From positions 1 through 12,792 of the forward strand of contig WGAR01000116.1 of assembly GCA_015494725.1 (NCBI GenBank): 12,792 nt of DNA. The letters are read 5' to 3'. This document shows, one piece after another, positions 1 to 6,872 of this stretch. Origin of the DNA: Thermodesulfobacteriaceae bacterium. GTDB lineage: Bacteria > Desulfobacterota > Thermodesulfobacteria > Thermodesulfobacteriales > Thermodesulfobacteriaceae. Every line of letters begins with the position of its first letter. The stretch's first letter is position 1. The notes under the pieces were generated by a model. That model saw only the letters and a program-made list of their open reading frames with translations, was not told the origin of the DNA and ran no database searches. The position numbers and the translations under genes were made by a program.

Positions 1-305
1 ACGGAATCAAAAAACAATACTTAAAGACCCGTCCGGTATGTAAGGTTACCTTCAGGCTTCCCCGGGAGCTAGCTCCGGAAGCCCAGAGGGTTTATATAGT
101 TGGGGAGTTTAACGACTGGGATCAACAGGCCACTCCCATGAAAAGGCTTAAAAGCGGCGACTGGACGGTAACCCTGGAACTTGAGCCCGGCCGGGAGTAT
201 CGCTATCGTTATCTCATCGATGGAACCTGCTGGGAAAACGACCGGTTTGCCGATGATTACGTTCCCAATCCCTTCGGAAGCGAGGATTCGGTAATAAGGG
301 TGTAA
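1..305 (+). CDS. Small stand-alone glycogen-binding (CBM48 / isoamylase early-set) protein, 5' partial
   Basis: An open frame enters from the left edge (codons begin at position 3) and ends at TAA 303-305, leaving 100 visible residues. The segment VYIVGEFNDWD, followed by a Met-Lys stretch, GDWTVTLEL, EYRYRYLIDG and a closing VPNPFGSEDSVIRV, is the beta-sandwich pattern of the CBM48/AMPK-type glycogen-binding domain found at the N-terminus of isoamylase and branching enzymes. No catalytic domain follows, so this is the short free-standing form, presumably cytoplasmic and binding glycogen or another alpha-glucan; the role is inferred from the fold only. There is no in-frame ATG, GTG or TTG before the domain, so the start lies outside the window, probably only a few codons upstream. 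No strong intrinsic terminator follows: the GC-rich imperfect hairpin near 312-333 has no T-run. Confidence 0.75.
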   Translation, partial: GIKKQYLKTRPVCKVTFRLPRELAPEAQRVYIVGEFNDWDQQATPMKRLKSGDWTVTLELEPGREYRYRYLIDGTCWENDRFADDYVPNPFGSEDSVIRV

Positions 306-371
306 GCGAAGCGATTTCCCGGTAAAATTCGCCGGGGAGGAAGGGAACCCCGGAGGGGGCAGGTGAGAGAC

Positions 372-400
372 TTGACCTGTGCCAGAGATAAAGATACTAT
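372..400 (+). promoter_or_regulatory. Sigma-70-like promoter for the smsC-smsB operon
   Basis: TTGACC (372-377) and TACTAT (395-400) are separated by exactly 17 nt. The -35 matches the consensus at 5 of 6 bases and the -10 at 4 of 6, including the key first T, the A and the last T. Transcription would start near 407, giving a leader of about 30 nt before the ATG at 437. The interval 306-371 holds no gene. An imperfect inverted repeat TAC-TATT-GTA (395-404) overlaps the -10 and could be an operator; this is speculative. Confidence 0.5.
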
Positions 401-423
401 TGTAGATATAAAAAGTCTATAAA

Positions 424-428
424 AGGAG
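424..428 (+). promoter_or_regulatory. Ribosome binding site that decides the smsC start
   Basis: AGGAG ends only 2 nt before the ATG at 431 but 8 nt before the in-frame ATG at 437. The second spacing is normal, so 437 is preferred as start codon. Confidence 0.6.
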
Positions 429-436
429 CTATGGGG

Positions 437-1189
437 ATGGGCAAGGAACCCTGGCTGGAGGTAAGGGATCTCTGGGTAGAAGTGGAAGGGAAGGAGGTGC
501 TCAAAGGGGTAAGTCTGGTTCTGCCGCGGGGGGAGACCCATGCGCTTTTCGGGCGCAACGGTTCCGGCAAGACCACCCTTCTTATGACCATAATGGGGTT
601 TCCGGCCTATAAGGTTCGTCACGGCCAGATCCTTTTTAAGGGCGAAGACATCACCTCCCTTCCCCCTTATGAACGGGCCAAGCGGGGCATCGGGATCATG
701 TTTCAGCGTCCTCCCACCATTCGGGGGGTAAAATTGAGGGAGATGCTCAAGTTATGTGCCAAGGACAACGGGATCCGGATCGAGGAACTGGCCCGGGAGT
801 TCGGTTTTGAGGGGTTTCTGGACCGGGACGTAAACCGGGGTTTTTCCGGGGGGGAATTGAAAAAGAGCGAGCTTTTACAACTCCTGATCCAGGATCCGGA
901 CCTGGTTCTTCTGGATGAGCCGGAATCCGGTGTGGATATGCAGAACCTTCAGGTCATCGGGCGGATGATCCGGCGGCTTCTGCAGAAGGATACCCATCGG
1001 CCGCGCACCAAAAGCGGGCTCATCATTACCCATACCGGTTTTATCCTTCAATTCGTGCCCGCGGATCTCGGTTACGTAATGATAGACGGCACCATCTACT
1101 GTCAGGGTAATCCGCAGGAGATCTTTGAGGGAATCCAAAAACACGGCTATGAGGAGTGCATATCATGTCTGAGAAGGATAGAAGAATAA
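437..1189 (+). CDS. sufC: SufC-like ABC ATPase of Fe-S cluster assembly (SmsC)
   Basis: A 250-residue soluble ABC-type ATPase that should power the Fe-S scaffold encoded next to it. All ABC motifs are present (numbered from ATG 437): Walker A GRNGSGKTT near 39-47, Q-loop Gln90 in MFQRPP, signature FSGGE near 136-140, Walker B LVLLDEP ending at Glu161 and Pro162, and the H-loop His199 in IITHTG. The text FSGGELKKSELLQLL and DEPESGVD is typical of SufC rather than of transport ATPases, and there is no permease nearby. The stop lies 25 nt inside the following SufB-like gene, which implies translational coupling. The start was moved from 431 to 437 for Shine-Dalgarno spacing. No sufS, sufU, sufE or second sufB/D gene lies near, so this belongs to the two-component SUF-like minimal type. 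Family assignment is firm; the exact subsystem is inferred from context. Confidence 0.9.
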   Translation: MGKEPWLEVRDLWVEVEGKEVLKGVSLVLPRGETHALFGRNGSGKTTLLMTIMGFPAYKVRHGQILFKGEDITSLPPYERAKRGIGIMFQRPPTIRGVKLREMLKLCAKDNGIRIEELAREFGFEGFLDRDVNRGFSGGELKKSELLQLLIQDPDLVLLDEPESGVDMQNLQVIGRMIRRLLQKDTHRPRTKSGLIITHTGFILQFVPADLGYVMIDGTIYCQGNPQEIFEGIQKHGYEECISCLRRIEE

Positions 1190-2334
1190 GACCCAGGATA
1201 GAGGATTTTCGTCCGGCCAAAGAGGGTCGTATTCCCCGCTCTCTGGAGGAGCTTTCCCCGGAGGAATGGGCCCGGCTTAAAGAAGTGGGGATAGAACCCG
1301 AGGCCCCGCGCGAGGGAGAATTCTTCCAGGCCGACGCCCGGGTGGTCCACTGTCGAACCCTTCCCGAGGGTCTGGAACTCCTTCCCATAACCGAGGCCCT
1401 GCGGAAATACGATTGGATAGAGGAATACTGGTGGAAGACGGTGGATCGGGACAAAGACGAGTACACCCGGGCCACCGATGAGGATCTGGATGACGGGTAT
1501 TTTATTCGGGTCCTTCCGGGGGTGCGGCTGGTCTATCCCGTGCAGACCTGTCTTTACATCCGGACGCCGGGGGTGGTCCAGAAGGTCCATAACCTCATCA
1601 TCGTGGAGGAGGGAGCGGAACTCAATCTCATCACCGCCTGTACCACCCATCCCGGGGTGCGTTCGGGTTTCCATATCGGGGTATCCGAATTTTATGTGAA
1701 ACGTAAGGGGAAGTTGACCTTTACCATGATCCACAACTGGGCCGATGAGACTTACGTTCGTCCGCGAACCGGGGTGAGGGTGGAGGAGGAAGGTACCTAC
1801 ATTTCCACCTATGTTACCCTGCACCCGGTGGCCAGTGTGCAATCCATGCCGGTCTGTCGTCTGGTGGGGGAGGGGGCACGAGCGGTTTTTGGCTCGGTGG
1901 TGGTGGCCCCCCGAAATTCCTATCTGGATCTGGGGGCGGTGGTGTCGCTCGAGGCCCCGAACAGCCGGGCGGAAATTATCTCCCGAAGCGTTAGCACCGG
2001 CGGGGAATCCATCGCCCGGGGACACCTCATAGGACGGGCTCCTCAGATCAAGGCCCATCTCGAATGTCAGGGGCTCATGCTTTCCGACGAAGGGGCCATT
2101 AAGGCCATACCCCAGCTCGATGCCTATTACGCCCACGTGGACATGTCGCACGAGGCCGCGGTGGGAAAGATTGCTCAGGAGGAGATAGAGTACCTCATGG
2201 CCCGGGGTCTCTCCGAGGAAGAGGCCACCTCTCTTATCGTGCAGGGGTTTCTCTCGGTGCGGATCGAGGGGCTGCCCGCGGAACTCCAGAAGAGGATCGA
2301 TCAGGCCGTGGCCCTGGCCCGACAGGGGCTTTAA
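1165..2334 (+). CDS. SufB/SufD-family Fe-S cluster scaffold (SmsB-like)
   Basis: A 389-residue SufBD-core protein, the likely scaffold partner of the ATPase just upstream. The central part is the long beta-helix rich in Val, Ile and Glu (about residues 105-300). It is followed by the C-terminal family signature PQLDAYYAHVDMSHEAAVGKI with conserved His329, and then a helical tail (EEIEYLMARGLSEEEATSLIVQGF) that in SufB/D contacts SufC. Cysteines occur in HCRT, QTCLY, TACTT, PVCRL and LECQG; which of these act as ligands cannot be read here. It is shorter than a usual bacterial SufB (about 470) and there is no separate SufD, so a homodimeric scaffold is likely. GTG 1156 is also in frame, but GAGGAG (1151-1156) sits 8 nt before ATG 1165, which is therefore preferred. 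A charged N-terminal stretch of about 80 residues precedes the core. Confidence 0.85.
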   Translation: MSEKDRRIRPRIEDFRPAKEGRIPRSLEELSPEEWARLKEVGIEPEAPREGEFFQADARVVHCRTLPEGLELLPITEALRKYDWIEEYWWKTVDRDKDEYTRATDEDLDDGYFIRVLPGVRLVYPVQTCLYIRTPGVVQKVHNLIIVEEGAELNLITACTTHPGVRSGFHIGVSEFYVKRKGKLTFTMIHNWADETYVRPRTGVRVEEEGTYISTYVTLHPVASVQSMPVCRLVGEGARAVFGSVVVAPRNSYLDLGAVVSLEAPNSRAEIISRSVSTGGESIARGHLIGRAPQIKAHLECQGLMLSDEGAIKAIPQLDAYYAHVDMSHEAAVGKIAQEEIEYLMARGLSEEEATSLIVQGFLSVRIEGLPAELQKRIDQAVALARQGL

Positions 2335-2337
2335 GGA

Positions 2338-3435
2338 ATGCGCTACAAACCCTGGCTGGCCTCCCTGGAACCCTATCCTCCCGGAAAATCCCTGGAGGAA
2401 GTGCGCAGGGAGCTGGGGCTGCAGGGGCCCATATATAAACTGGCCTCCAACGAAAATCCTCTGGGGCCCTCCCCTCTGGCCATCGAGGCCATGAAGGCCT
2501 ATCTCTCCCAGGTGCATCGCTATCCCGAGGCCTCTAATCGAGAACTGGCCGAAGCCCTGGCCCGGAAGTTCGATCTGAACCCGGAAAAGGTGGTGGTGGG
2601 CAACGGCTCCAACGAGGTGCTGGATCTCCTGATCAAGGCCCTGGTATCCCCCGGGGACGAGATCCTGATGAGTGAACCCTCCTTTCTCATGTACGAAAAA
2701 CTGGGGGCCGCCGCCGGGGCCCGGATAAAAAGGGTCCCCCTGCGGGATTATCGCCATCATCTGGAAGGCTTCCTTGCGGCCTGTACCCCCCGTACCCGGA
2801 TCATCTTTCTGGATCACCCCCACAATCCCACGGGTTCGGTGCTGGGCCGGGAGGAGATGGAGGCCTTCCTTAAGGCCCTGCCCGAAGAGGTGCTGGTGGT
2901 GATAGATGAGGCCTACGGGGAGTTCATTCGGGATCCGGGGGTGGCCCGGGGGGTGGAGTTTTTGAAAAGGGGCTTTCCGGTGGTGGTGTTGCGCACCTTC
3001 TCCAAGGCTTACGGCCTGGCCGGACTCCGGGTGGGATACGGTCTGATGCCCGAGGATCTGGCCCGCATTCTGAACGCCATCCGTCAGCCCTTCAATGTGA
3101 ATCTCCTGGCCCAGGTGGCGGCTCGCGCGGCTCTCTCGGATCACGATCATCTCCGTCGTACCCAGGAGATTACCTGGCAGGGGCTGGATTATCTGACCGG
3201 GGAGCTTTCCCGGCTGGGCTTGAAACCCCTCCCCTCCCAGAGCAATTTTCTTTTTGTGGAATGCGGCCGGCCGGCGGAGTCCCTTTATCAGGCCCTGCTC
3301 CGGGAGGGACTTATAGTGCGGTCCATGGAGGCTTACGGTTTTCCGGAGGCGTTGAGGATCTCGGTGGGGCTTCCCGAGGAGAATCGAGCGCTGGTGGAGG
3401 CCCTGGAAAGGATCCTGCGCAAGGAGCGAGCATGA
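2338..3435 (+). CDS. hisC: Histidinol-phosphate aminotransferase (class I/II, PLP)
   Basis: A 365-residue cytoplasmic fold-type I aminotransferase, full length for HisC (about 350-370). It would convert imidazole acetol-phosphate to L-histidinol phosphate with glutamate as donor. Seen motifs in order: SNENPLGPSP, HRYPEAS, NGSNEVLDLL, HPHNPTGS, the PLP-contact Asp190 in VIDEAYGEF, and the Schiff-base Lys223 in RTFSKAYGLAGLRVGYG, then RQPFNVN and a C-terminal RISVGLPEEN. The ATG is 3 nt after the smsB stop; AGGGG at 2324-2328 gives a 9-nt spacing. The gene overlaps cmk by ATGA. No other his genes are visible. In the Pseudomonas-type aromatic supraoperon a HisC homologue (hisHb) also lies before cmk-rpsA and can act on aromatic keto acids, so a broad-specificity aromatic aminotransferase is a real alternative. 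Confidence 0.88.
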   Translation: MRYKPWLASLEPYPPGKSLEEVRRELGLQGPIYKLASNENPLGPSPLAIEAMKAYLSQVHRYPEASNRELAEALARKFDLNPEKVVVGNGSNEVLDLLIKALVSPGDEILMSEPSFLMYEKLGAAAGARIKRVPLRDYRHHLEGFLAACTPRTRIIFLDHPHNPTGSVLGREEMEAFLKALPEEVLVVIDEAYGEFIRDPGVARGVEFLKRGFPVVVLRTFSKAYGLAGLRVGYGLMPEDLARILNAIRQPFNVNLLAQVAARAALSDHDHLRRTQEITWQGLDYLTGELSRLGLKPLPSQSNFLFVECGRPAESLYQALLREGLIVRSMEAYGFPEALRISVGLPEENRALVEALERILRKERA

Positions 3436-4124
3436 AGGAACGGCCCCGGGTAATCACCATCGACGGTCCGGCCGGTAGCGGGAAGACCACCGTGGCCCGG
3501 ATGCTGGCCCGTCACCTGGGCTACGGGTTGCTCGAATCCGGCACCCTGTACCGGGCCCTCACCTGGCTCCTGGTGACGCAGGCCCCGGAGGCCCTTTCCG
3601 GCGAGGATCCAGCCCGCATCCTGGATAGGATTCAGGAACACCTCCCCCGCTTCTCCTTCGAGCTGGGATCGGAGGGCCTGCGGATAAGATTCGATTCCCG
3701 CCGGTTGCAGGAGGAGCTGCGTCTTCCGGAAGTAGAAAGACGGGTTTCCACGGTGGCGGCCATCCCGGAGGTGAGGAAACTGGTGAACGACATCCTTCAA
3801 CGTCTGGCTCAGAAAGGGCCGGTGGTGGCCGAGGGAAGGGATATGGGTTCGGTGGTTTTTCCCGAGGCCCCTTACAAGTTTTTTCTTTCCGCTTCGCCGG
3901 AGGTTCGGGCCCGCAGGAGATATCTGGAATGGAGGGCCAAGGGGATCCCCGTTTCCGAGGAGGAGGTCCTGCGGGACATCAAGGCCCGGGACGAGAAGGA
4001 TTCCTCCCGCTCCACCGCTCCCCTGAGCATACCCGAGGGGGCCATCGTTATCGACACCTCCAATCTCTCCCCCCAGGAGGTCCTCCAGGTCATCCTGAGG
4101 GAGCTTTTCGCGTCCCACCCTTGA
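3432..4124 (+). CDS. cmk: Cytidylate (CMP/dCMP) kinase
   Basis: A 230-residue P-loop kinase that phosphorylates CMP and dCMP with ATP, the usual bacterial length. Visible motifs: Walker A GPAGSGKTT (residues 12-20), CMP-site LESGTLYRAL (34-43, with Ser36 and Arg41), the bacterial-type NMP-binding insert around 80-115, VAEGRDMGSVVFPEAPYKFFL, the Arg-rich lid SASPEVRARRR, RDEKDSSRSTAPL and the closing VIDTSNLS. The frame is open further upstream inside hisC, but the family N-terminus begins at VITIDG and AAGGAG (3421-3426) sits 5 nt before ATG 3432. The ATGA overlap with the hisC stop indicates coupling. The residue before Ser36 is Glu where E. coli Cmk has Asp. Its place before rpsA matches the widespread cmk-rpsA order. 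Confidence 0.95.
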   Translation: MKERPRVITIDGPAGSGKTTVARMLARHLGYGLLESGTLYRALTWLLVTQAPEALSGEDPARILDRIQEHLPRFSFELGSEGLRIRFDSRRLQEELRLPEVERRVSTVAAIPEVRKLVNDILQRLAQKGPVVAEGRDMGSVVFPEAPYKFFLSASPEVRARRRYLEWRAKGIPVSEEEVLRDIKARDEKDSSRSTAPLSIPEGAIVIDTSNLSPQEVLQVILRELFASHP

Positions 4125-4149
4125 AGGGTCCCCTCATCTCTGGTATAAG
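4121..4149 (+). promoter_or_regulatory. Possible rpsA promoter overlapping the cmk stop codon
   Basis: TTGAAG (4121-4126) and TATAAG (4144-4149) are separated by 17 nt; the -10 matches 5 of 6 and the -35 matches 4 of 6 consensus bases. Transcription would begin near 4156, leaving about 30 nt before the ATG with the GGAGG intact. A private promoter for a highly expressed ribosomal gene inside an operon is plausible, but the match alone is modest evidence. Confidence 0.4.
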
Positions 4150-4186
4150 CAGCAACAAGAGTTCTATAGTCTTGGAGGAGGCCAAA

Positions 4187-5869
4187 ATGGTGGAAGGGCA
4201 GGAAACCGAAACTTTTGAAGAATTACTCAAATCCGAAGCCGAACCCCGTTTCTTGCGGCGGGGCTCCATTATAGAAGGGACCATCCTCACCATTAACCCG
4301 GACTGGACCTTTGTGGATATAGGCTACAAGTCCGAAGGGCTCATCCCCACGGCGGAATTCCGGCGGGCCGATGGTTCTCTGAGGGTTAAGGAGGGCGATC
4401 GAATCGAGGCTCTGGTGGAGCGGATCAGGGGCGAGGACGGTCTGGTAAGGTTGTCCTTTGCCAAGCTTCTGGAAAACCGGGCCTGGGAACGTATTCTTAA
4501 GGCGCAGAAGGAAGGAGAGGTACTGGAGGCCTATGTGATCGAGCCCATCAAGGGCGGGTTTGCGGTGGAAATAGAAGGGGTGCGGGCCTTTCTCCCCTTT
4601 TCGCACGCCTATCTGGAGCGTCCGGCGGATCCCAACCAGATCGTAGGGCAGAACATAAAGGTGGAGGTGATCTCGGCCTCCCGAAAGCGCAATAATGTGG
4701 TGGTTTCGCGTAAAAACGCCCTCCAGAAGGAGATCGAGGCCCGCAAGAGGGCCCTCTTCGAGAGCCTGGCCGAAGGGCAGGTAAGGGAGGGCACCGTTAC
4801 GCGGATACTGGATTACGGAGCCTTTATAGATCTGGGAGGGGTGGAGGGTTTTCTCCATGTTTCCGATCTCTCCTGGGGAAAGGTGAAACATCCGGGGGAT
4901 CTCCTCCGTCCGGGGGATCGGGTCAGGGTAAAGGTGCTTTCCTTTGATCCCCAGAAGGAAAAGATCAAACTGGGGATCAAACAGCTTACGCCGGATCCCT
5001 GGCAGCAGGTGAAGGAAAAATATCACGAAGGCGATCGGGTCAAGGGCAGGGTGGTTTCTCTAACCTCCTTCGGGGCCTTTGTGGAGGTGGAACCCGGGGT
5101 GGAGGGCCTGATTCATATTTCCGAACTCTCCTGGACCAAGAGGTTGAGGCATCCCCGGGAACTCCTTTCGGTGGGAGACCAGGTGGAGGCGGTGGTGCTC
5201 AAGGTGGATCCGGAAAACCGACGCCTGTCCCTGAGTCTGCGCCGGGTGGAACCCAACCCCTGGGAGGTCCTGGTGGAGAACATGCCTCCCGGCACGGTGA
5301 TTGAGGCCCCCATAAAGACGGTTACCGATTTCGGTATCTTTGTGGAGGTTACCGAAGATATAGACGGTTTCATCCATATCTCCGATCTGTCCTGGGGCAA
5401 GCTGGCTCACCCCTCGGACAAGTTTAAGGTGGGCGATGTGGTTCGGGCGGTGGTGCTGAAGATAGACCCGGAAAAGGAGAGGCTCAATCTGGGGATCAAG
5501 CAGCTTTATCCCAATCCCTGGGAGACGGCTCCGGAAAAGTATCCGGTGGGGGCGGTGGTGGCGGGTAAGATTTCCAAGGTGGCGGATTTCGGTCTCTTTG
5601 TGGAGATCGAGGAGGGTCTGGAAGGGCTGGTCCACGTCTCCGAGATAGGCCCGGAGAAGTTGAAATCTCCGGTAGGGCATTTTGAGGTGGGGCAGGAGGT
5701 CAAGGCCAAGGTCATCCGCCTGGAGCCCGAGAAAAGGCGGATGTCTCTATCCATCCGGCGGTATCTGGAAGAGAAGGAACGCCAGGAATATCTTGAAAAT
5801 ATCGAAAATCGCAAGGGAACCGGGGTTACCCTGGGAGCCTTCCTGAACAAGGAACTTATGGGCAAATAA
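4187..5869 (+). CDS. rpsA: Ribosomal protein S1 (six S1 domains)
   Basis: A 560-residue RNA-binding protein of the 30S subunit that helps bind and unfold mRNA; the length is almost that of E. coli S1 (557). Six S1/OB-fold repeats can be read, beginning near residues 25, 112, 197, 282, 369 and 455. Repeats 3-6 carry the clear pattern G-x-V-x-G-x-V, FGAFV-type strand, G-V-E-G-L-I/F-H-x-S-E/D-L-S-W. Repeats 1 and 2 (WTFVDIGYKSEGLIP, GGFAVEIEGVRAFLP) are more divergent, as expected for the ribosome-binding part. The C-terminal tail after about 525 is charged and helical. The start is ATG 4187 with GGAGG (4174-4178) 8 nt upstream; the longer open frame upstream reads through cmk in another frame and is not coding. 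It lies 62 nt after cmk, and sppA follows after a 130-nt gap. Confidence 0.97.
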   Translation: MVEGQETETFEELLKSEAEPRFLRRGSIIEGTILTINPDWTFVDIGYKSEGLIPTAEFRRADGSLRVKEGDRIEALVERIRGEDGLVRLSFAKLLENRAWERILKAQKEGEVLEAYVIEPIKGGFAVEIEGVRAFLPFSHAYLERPADPNQIVGQNIKVEVISASRKRNNVVVSRKNALQKEIEARKRALFESLAEGQVREGTVTRILDYGAFIDLGGVEGFLHVSDLSWGKVKHPGDLLRPGDRVRVKVLSFDPQKEKIKLGIKQLTPDPWQQVKEKYHEGDRVKGRVVSLTSFGAFVEVEPGVEGLIHISELSWTKRLRHPRELLSVGDQVEAVVLKVDPENRRLSLSLRRVEPNPWEVLVENMPPGTVIEAPIKTVTDFGIFVEVTEDIDGFIHISDLSWGKLAHPSDKFKVGDVVRAVVLKIDPEKERLNLGIKQLYPNPWETAPEKYPVGAVVAGKISKVADFGLFVEIEEGLEGLVHVSEIGPEKLKSPVGHFEVGQEVKAKVIRLEPEKRRMSLSIRRYLEEKERQEYLENIENRKGTGVTLGAFLNKELMGK

Positions 5870-5999
5870 GGATCTCCGGAGGCCGTCCCTCCTGTGGGAA
5901 GATGAAAACACATCGGAAGGTATTACTTCAGGGCCGCGCGGGAGCGTTTTTACCGCCCTAAAAGGCAGGAATCCTGCGGACCGCTTTTAAACGGGAACC
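5870..5999 (+). other. 130-nt intergenic gap between rpsA and sppA with short inverted repeats
   Basis: This is the largest gap in the + strand cluster. It holds a 5-bp hairpin GGAGG/CCTCC (5878-5892, loop 5883-5887) without a following T-run, so a terminator is doubtful. It also holds a perfect 13-nt palindrome GCAGGAATCCTGC (5965-5977; 6-bp arms around one base), which looks more like a protein-binding site than a hairpin. No convincing -35/-10 pair was found. The sppA start has only a weak GGGA at 3 nt spacing. Confidence 0.4.
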
Positions 6000-6872
6000 A
6001 TGAGGAAGGCTTTTTTATACGGTTTGGCTTTTATCGGTGGTATTTTTCTCTTTTTCTGTCTGTTGAGCCTGATTTTATCCTTTTGGATCCTTAAACCCGA
6101 GCGGCGCTTACTGGGGCCGGCCATAGGGGTGGTGGAGATTCGGGGGCTCATTACCCGGGCGGACGAGAAGATCCGGATCCTGGAGGATTTCCGGCGACGG
6201 CGGGAGATCAGGGCGGTGGTGGTGCGTATAGATAGTCCGGGAGGAGCGGTGGGGGCCTCGCAGGAACTTTATCAGGAGCTCAAACGGGTCGCGCAGGAGA
6301 AGCCGGTGGTGGTTTCCATGGGCTCGGTGGCTGCCTCCGGTGGTTATTATGTGGCCCTGGGGGGAACCAGGATCCTGGCTTCCCCCGGAACCATTACCGG
6401 AAGCATAGGAGTCATCTTTGAAGTGCCCAATGTGGAAAGACTCCTTAAAAGGCTGGGCGTGGAGCCGGTGGTCTTGAAAAGCGGGCGCTTCAAGGATCTG
6501 GTCTCCTATTATCGTTCCCCCGGACCTCAGGAGAAAAAGATCCTGCAGGGAGTTCTGGACGAGATCCATGAACAGTTTATCCGGGCCGTGGCAGCGAGCC
6601 GTAAGCTCAAGATCGAGGAAGTTCGCAGGATCGCGGACGGTCGAATCTTTACCGGTGAGAAGGCCCTCCGCTTGGGGCTGGTGGATGAGCTGGGGAATTT
6701 CGCTCGGGCCGTGGAGGAGGCCGCCCGGATGGCCGGGATTAGAGGGACTCCCCGCCTGGTTTACGGAAAAGGGGAACAACGTTGGTGGTTATCCCTGTTG
6801 AAGGGAAAGACCAGCCTGGCCTGGGAGAACGTGCTTTTCTGTCCCCTTTATCTGTGGTGGGCAGGGAAATGA
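6000..6872 (+). CDS. sppA: Signal peptide peptidase SppA (S49 serine protease)
   Basis: A 290-residue membrane-bound protease that degrades cleaved signal peptides. One N-terminal membrane segment (about residues 5-31, from AFLYGLAF to LSFWIL) is followed by the ClpP-like catalytic domain facing outside the cytoplasm. Seen motifs: RIDSPGGAVGAS (76-87), nucleophile Ser113 in GSVAASGGYY, TGSIGVI (133-139), and general-base Lys165 in SGRFKDL. The Ser-Lys distance of 52 residues equals that of the B. subtilis SppA dyad. This is the short single-domain form, not the 67-kDa E. coli tandem form. The stop overlaps the next start as ATGA. An SppA gene between rpsA and an IHF gene is a familiar arrangement in delta-proteobacterial genomes. 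Confidence 0.93.
   Translation: MRKAFLYGLAFIGGIFLFFCLLSLILSFWILKPERRLLGPAIGVVEIRGLITRADEKIRILEDFRRRREIRAVVVRIDSPGGAVGASQELYQELKRVAQEKPVVVSMGSVAASGGYYVALGGTRILASPGTITGSIGVIFEVPNVERLLKRLGVEPVVLKSGRFKDLVSYYRSPGPQEKKILQGVLDEIHEQFIRAVAASRKLKIEEVRRIADGRIFTGEKALRLGLVDELGNFARAVEEAARMAGIRGTPRLVYGKGEQRWWLSLLKGKTSLAWENVLFCPLYLWWAGK

Noticed and set aside
1147..3150. Very long minus-strand open frame (667 codons) opposite smsB and hisC
   Set aside because: It is the antisense shadow of two well-recognised + strand genes; its translation is rich in His, Gly and Pro with no family motifs, as expected from GC-rich codon bias.
3929..4186. N-terminal extension of rpsA into cmk
   Set aside because: The extra residues are the cmk sequence read in another frame and match nothing in S1; GGAGG before ATG 4187 gives the true start.
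5878..5892. GGAGG/CCTCC hairpin after rpsA as an intrinsic terminator
   Set aside because: Only 5 bp and no T-run follows.
5902..5961. 19-codon ORF between rpsA and sppA as a leader peptide
   Set aside because: The purine stretch GGGAAG directly abuts the ATG, too close for a ribosome site, and nothing in the peptide suggests attenuation.
6782..6868. N-terminal extension of the IHF-phosphatase fusion into sppA
   Set aside because: The IHF domain begins exactly at ATG 6869, which overlaps the sppA stop; the upstream residues are sppA read out of frame.
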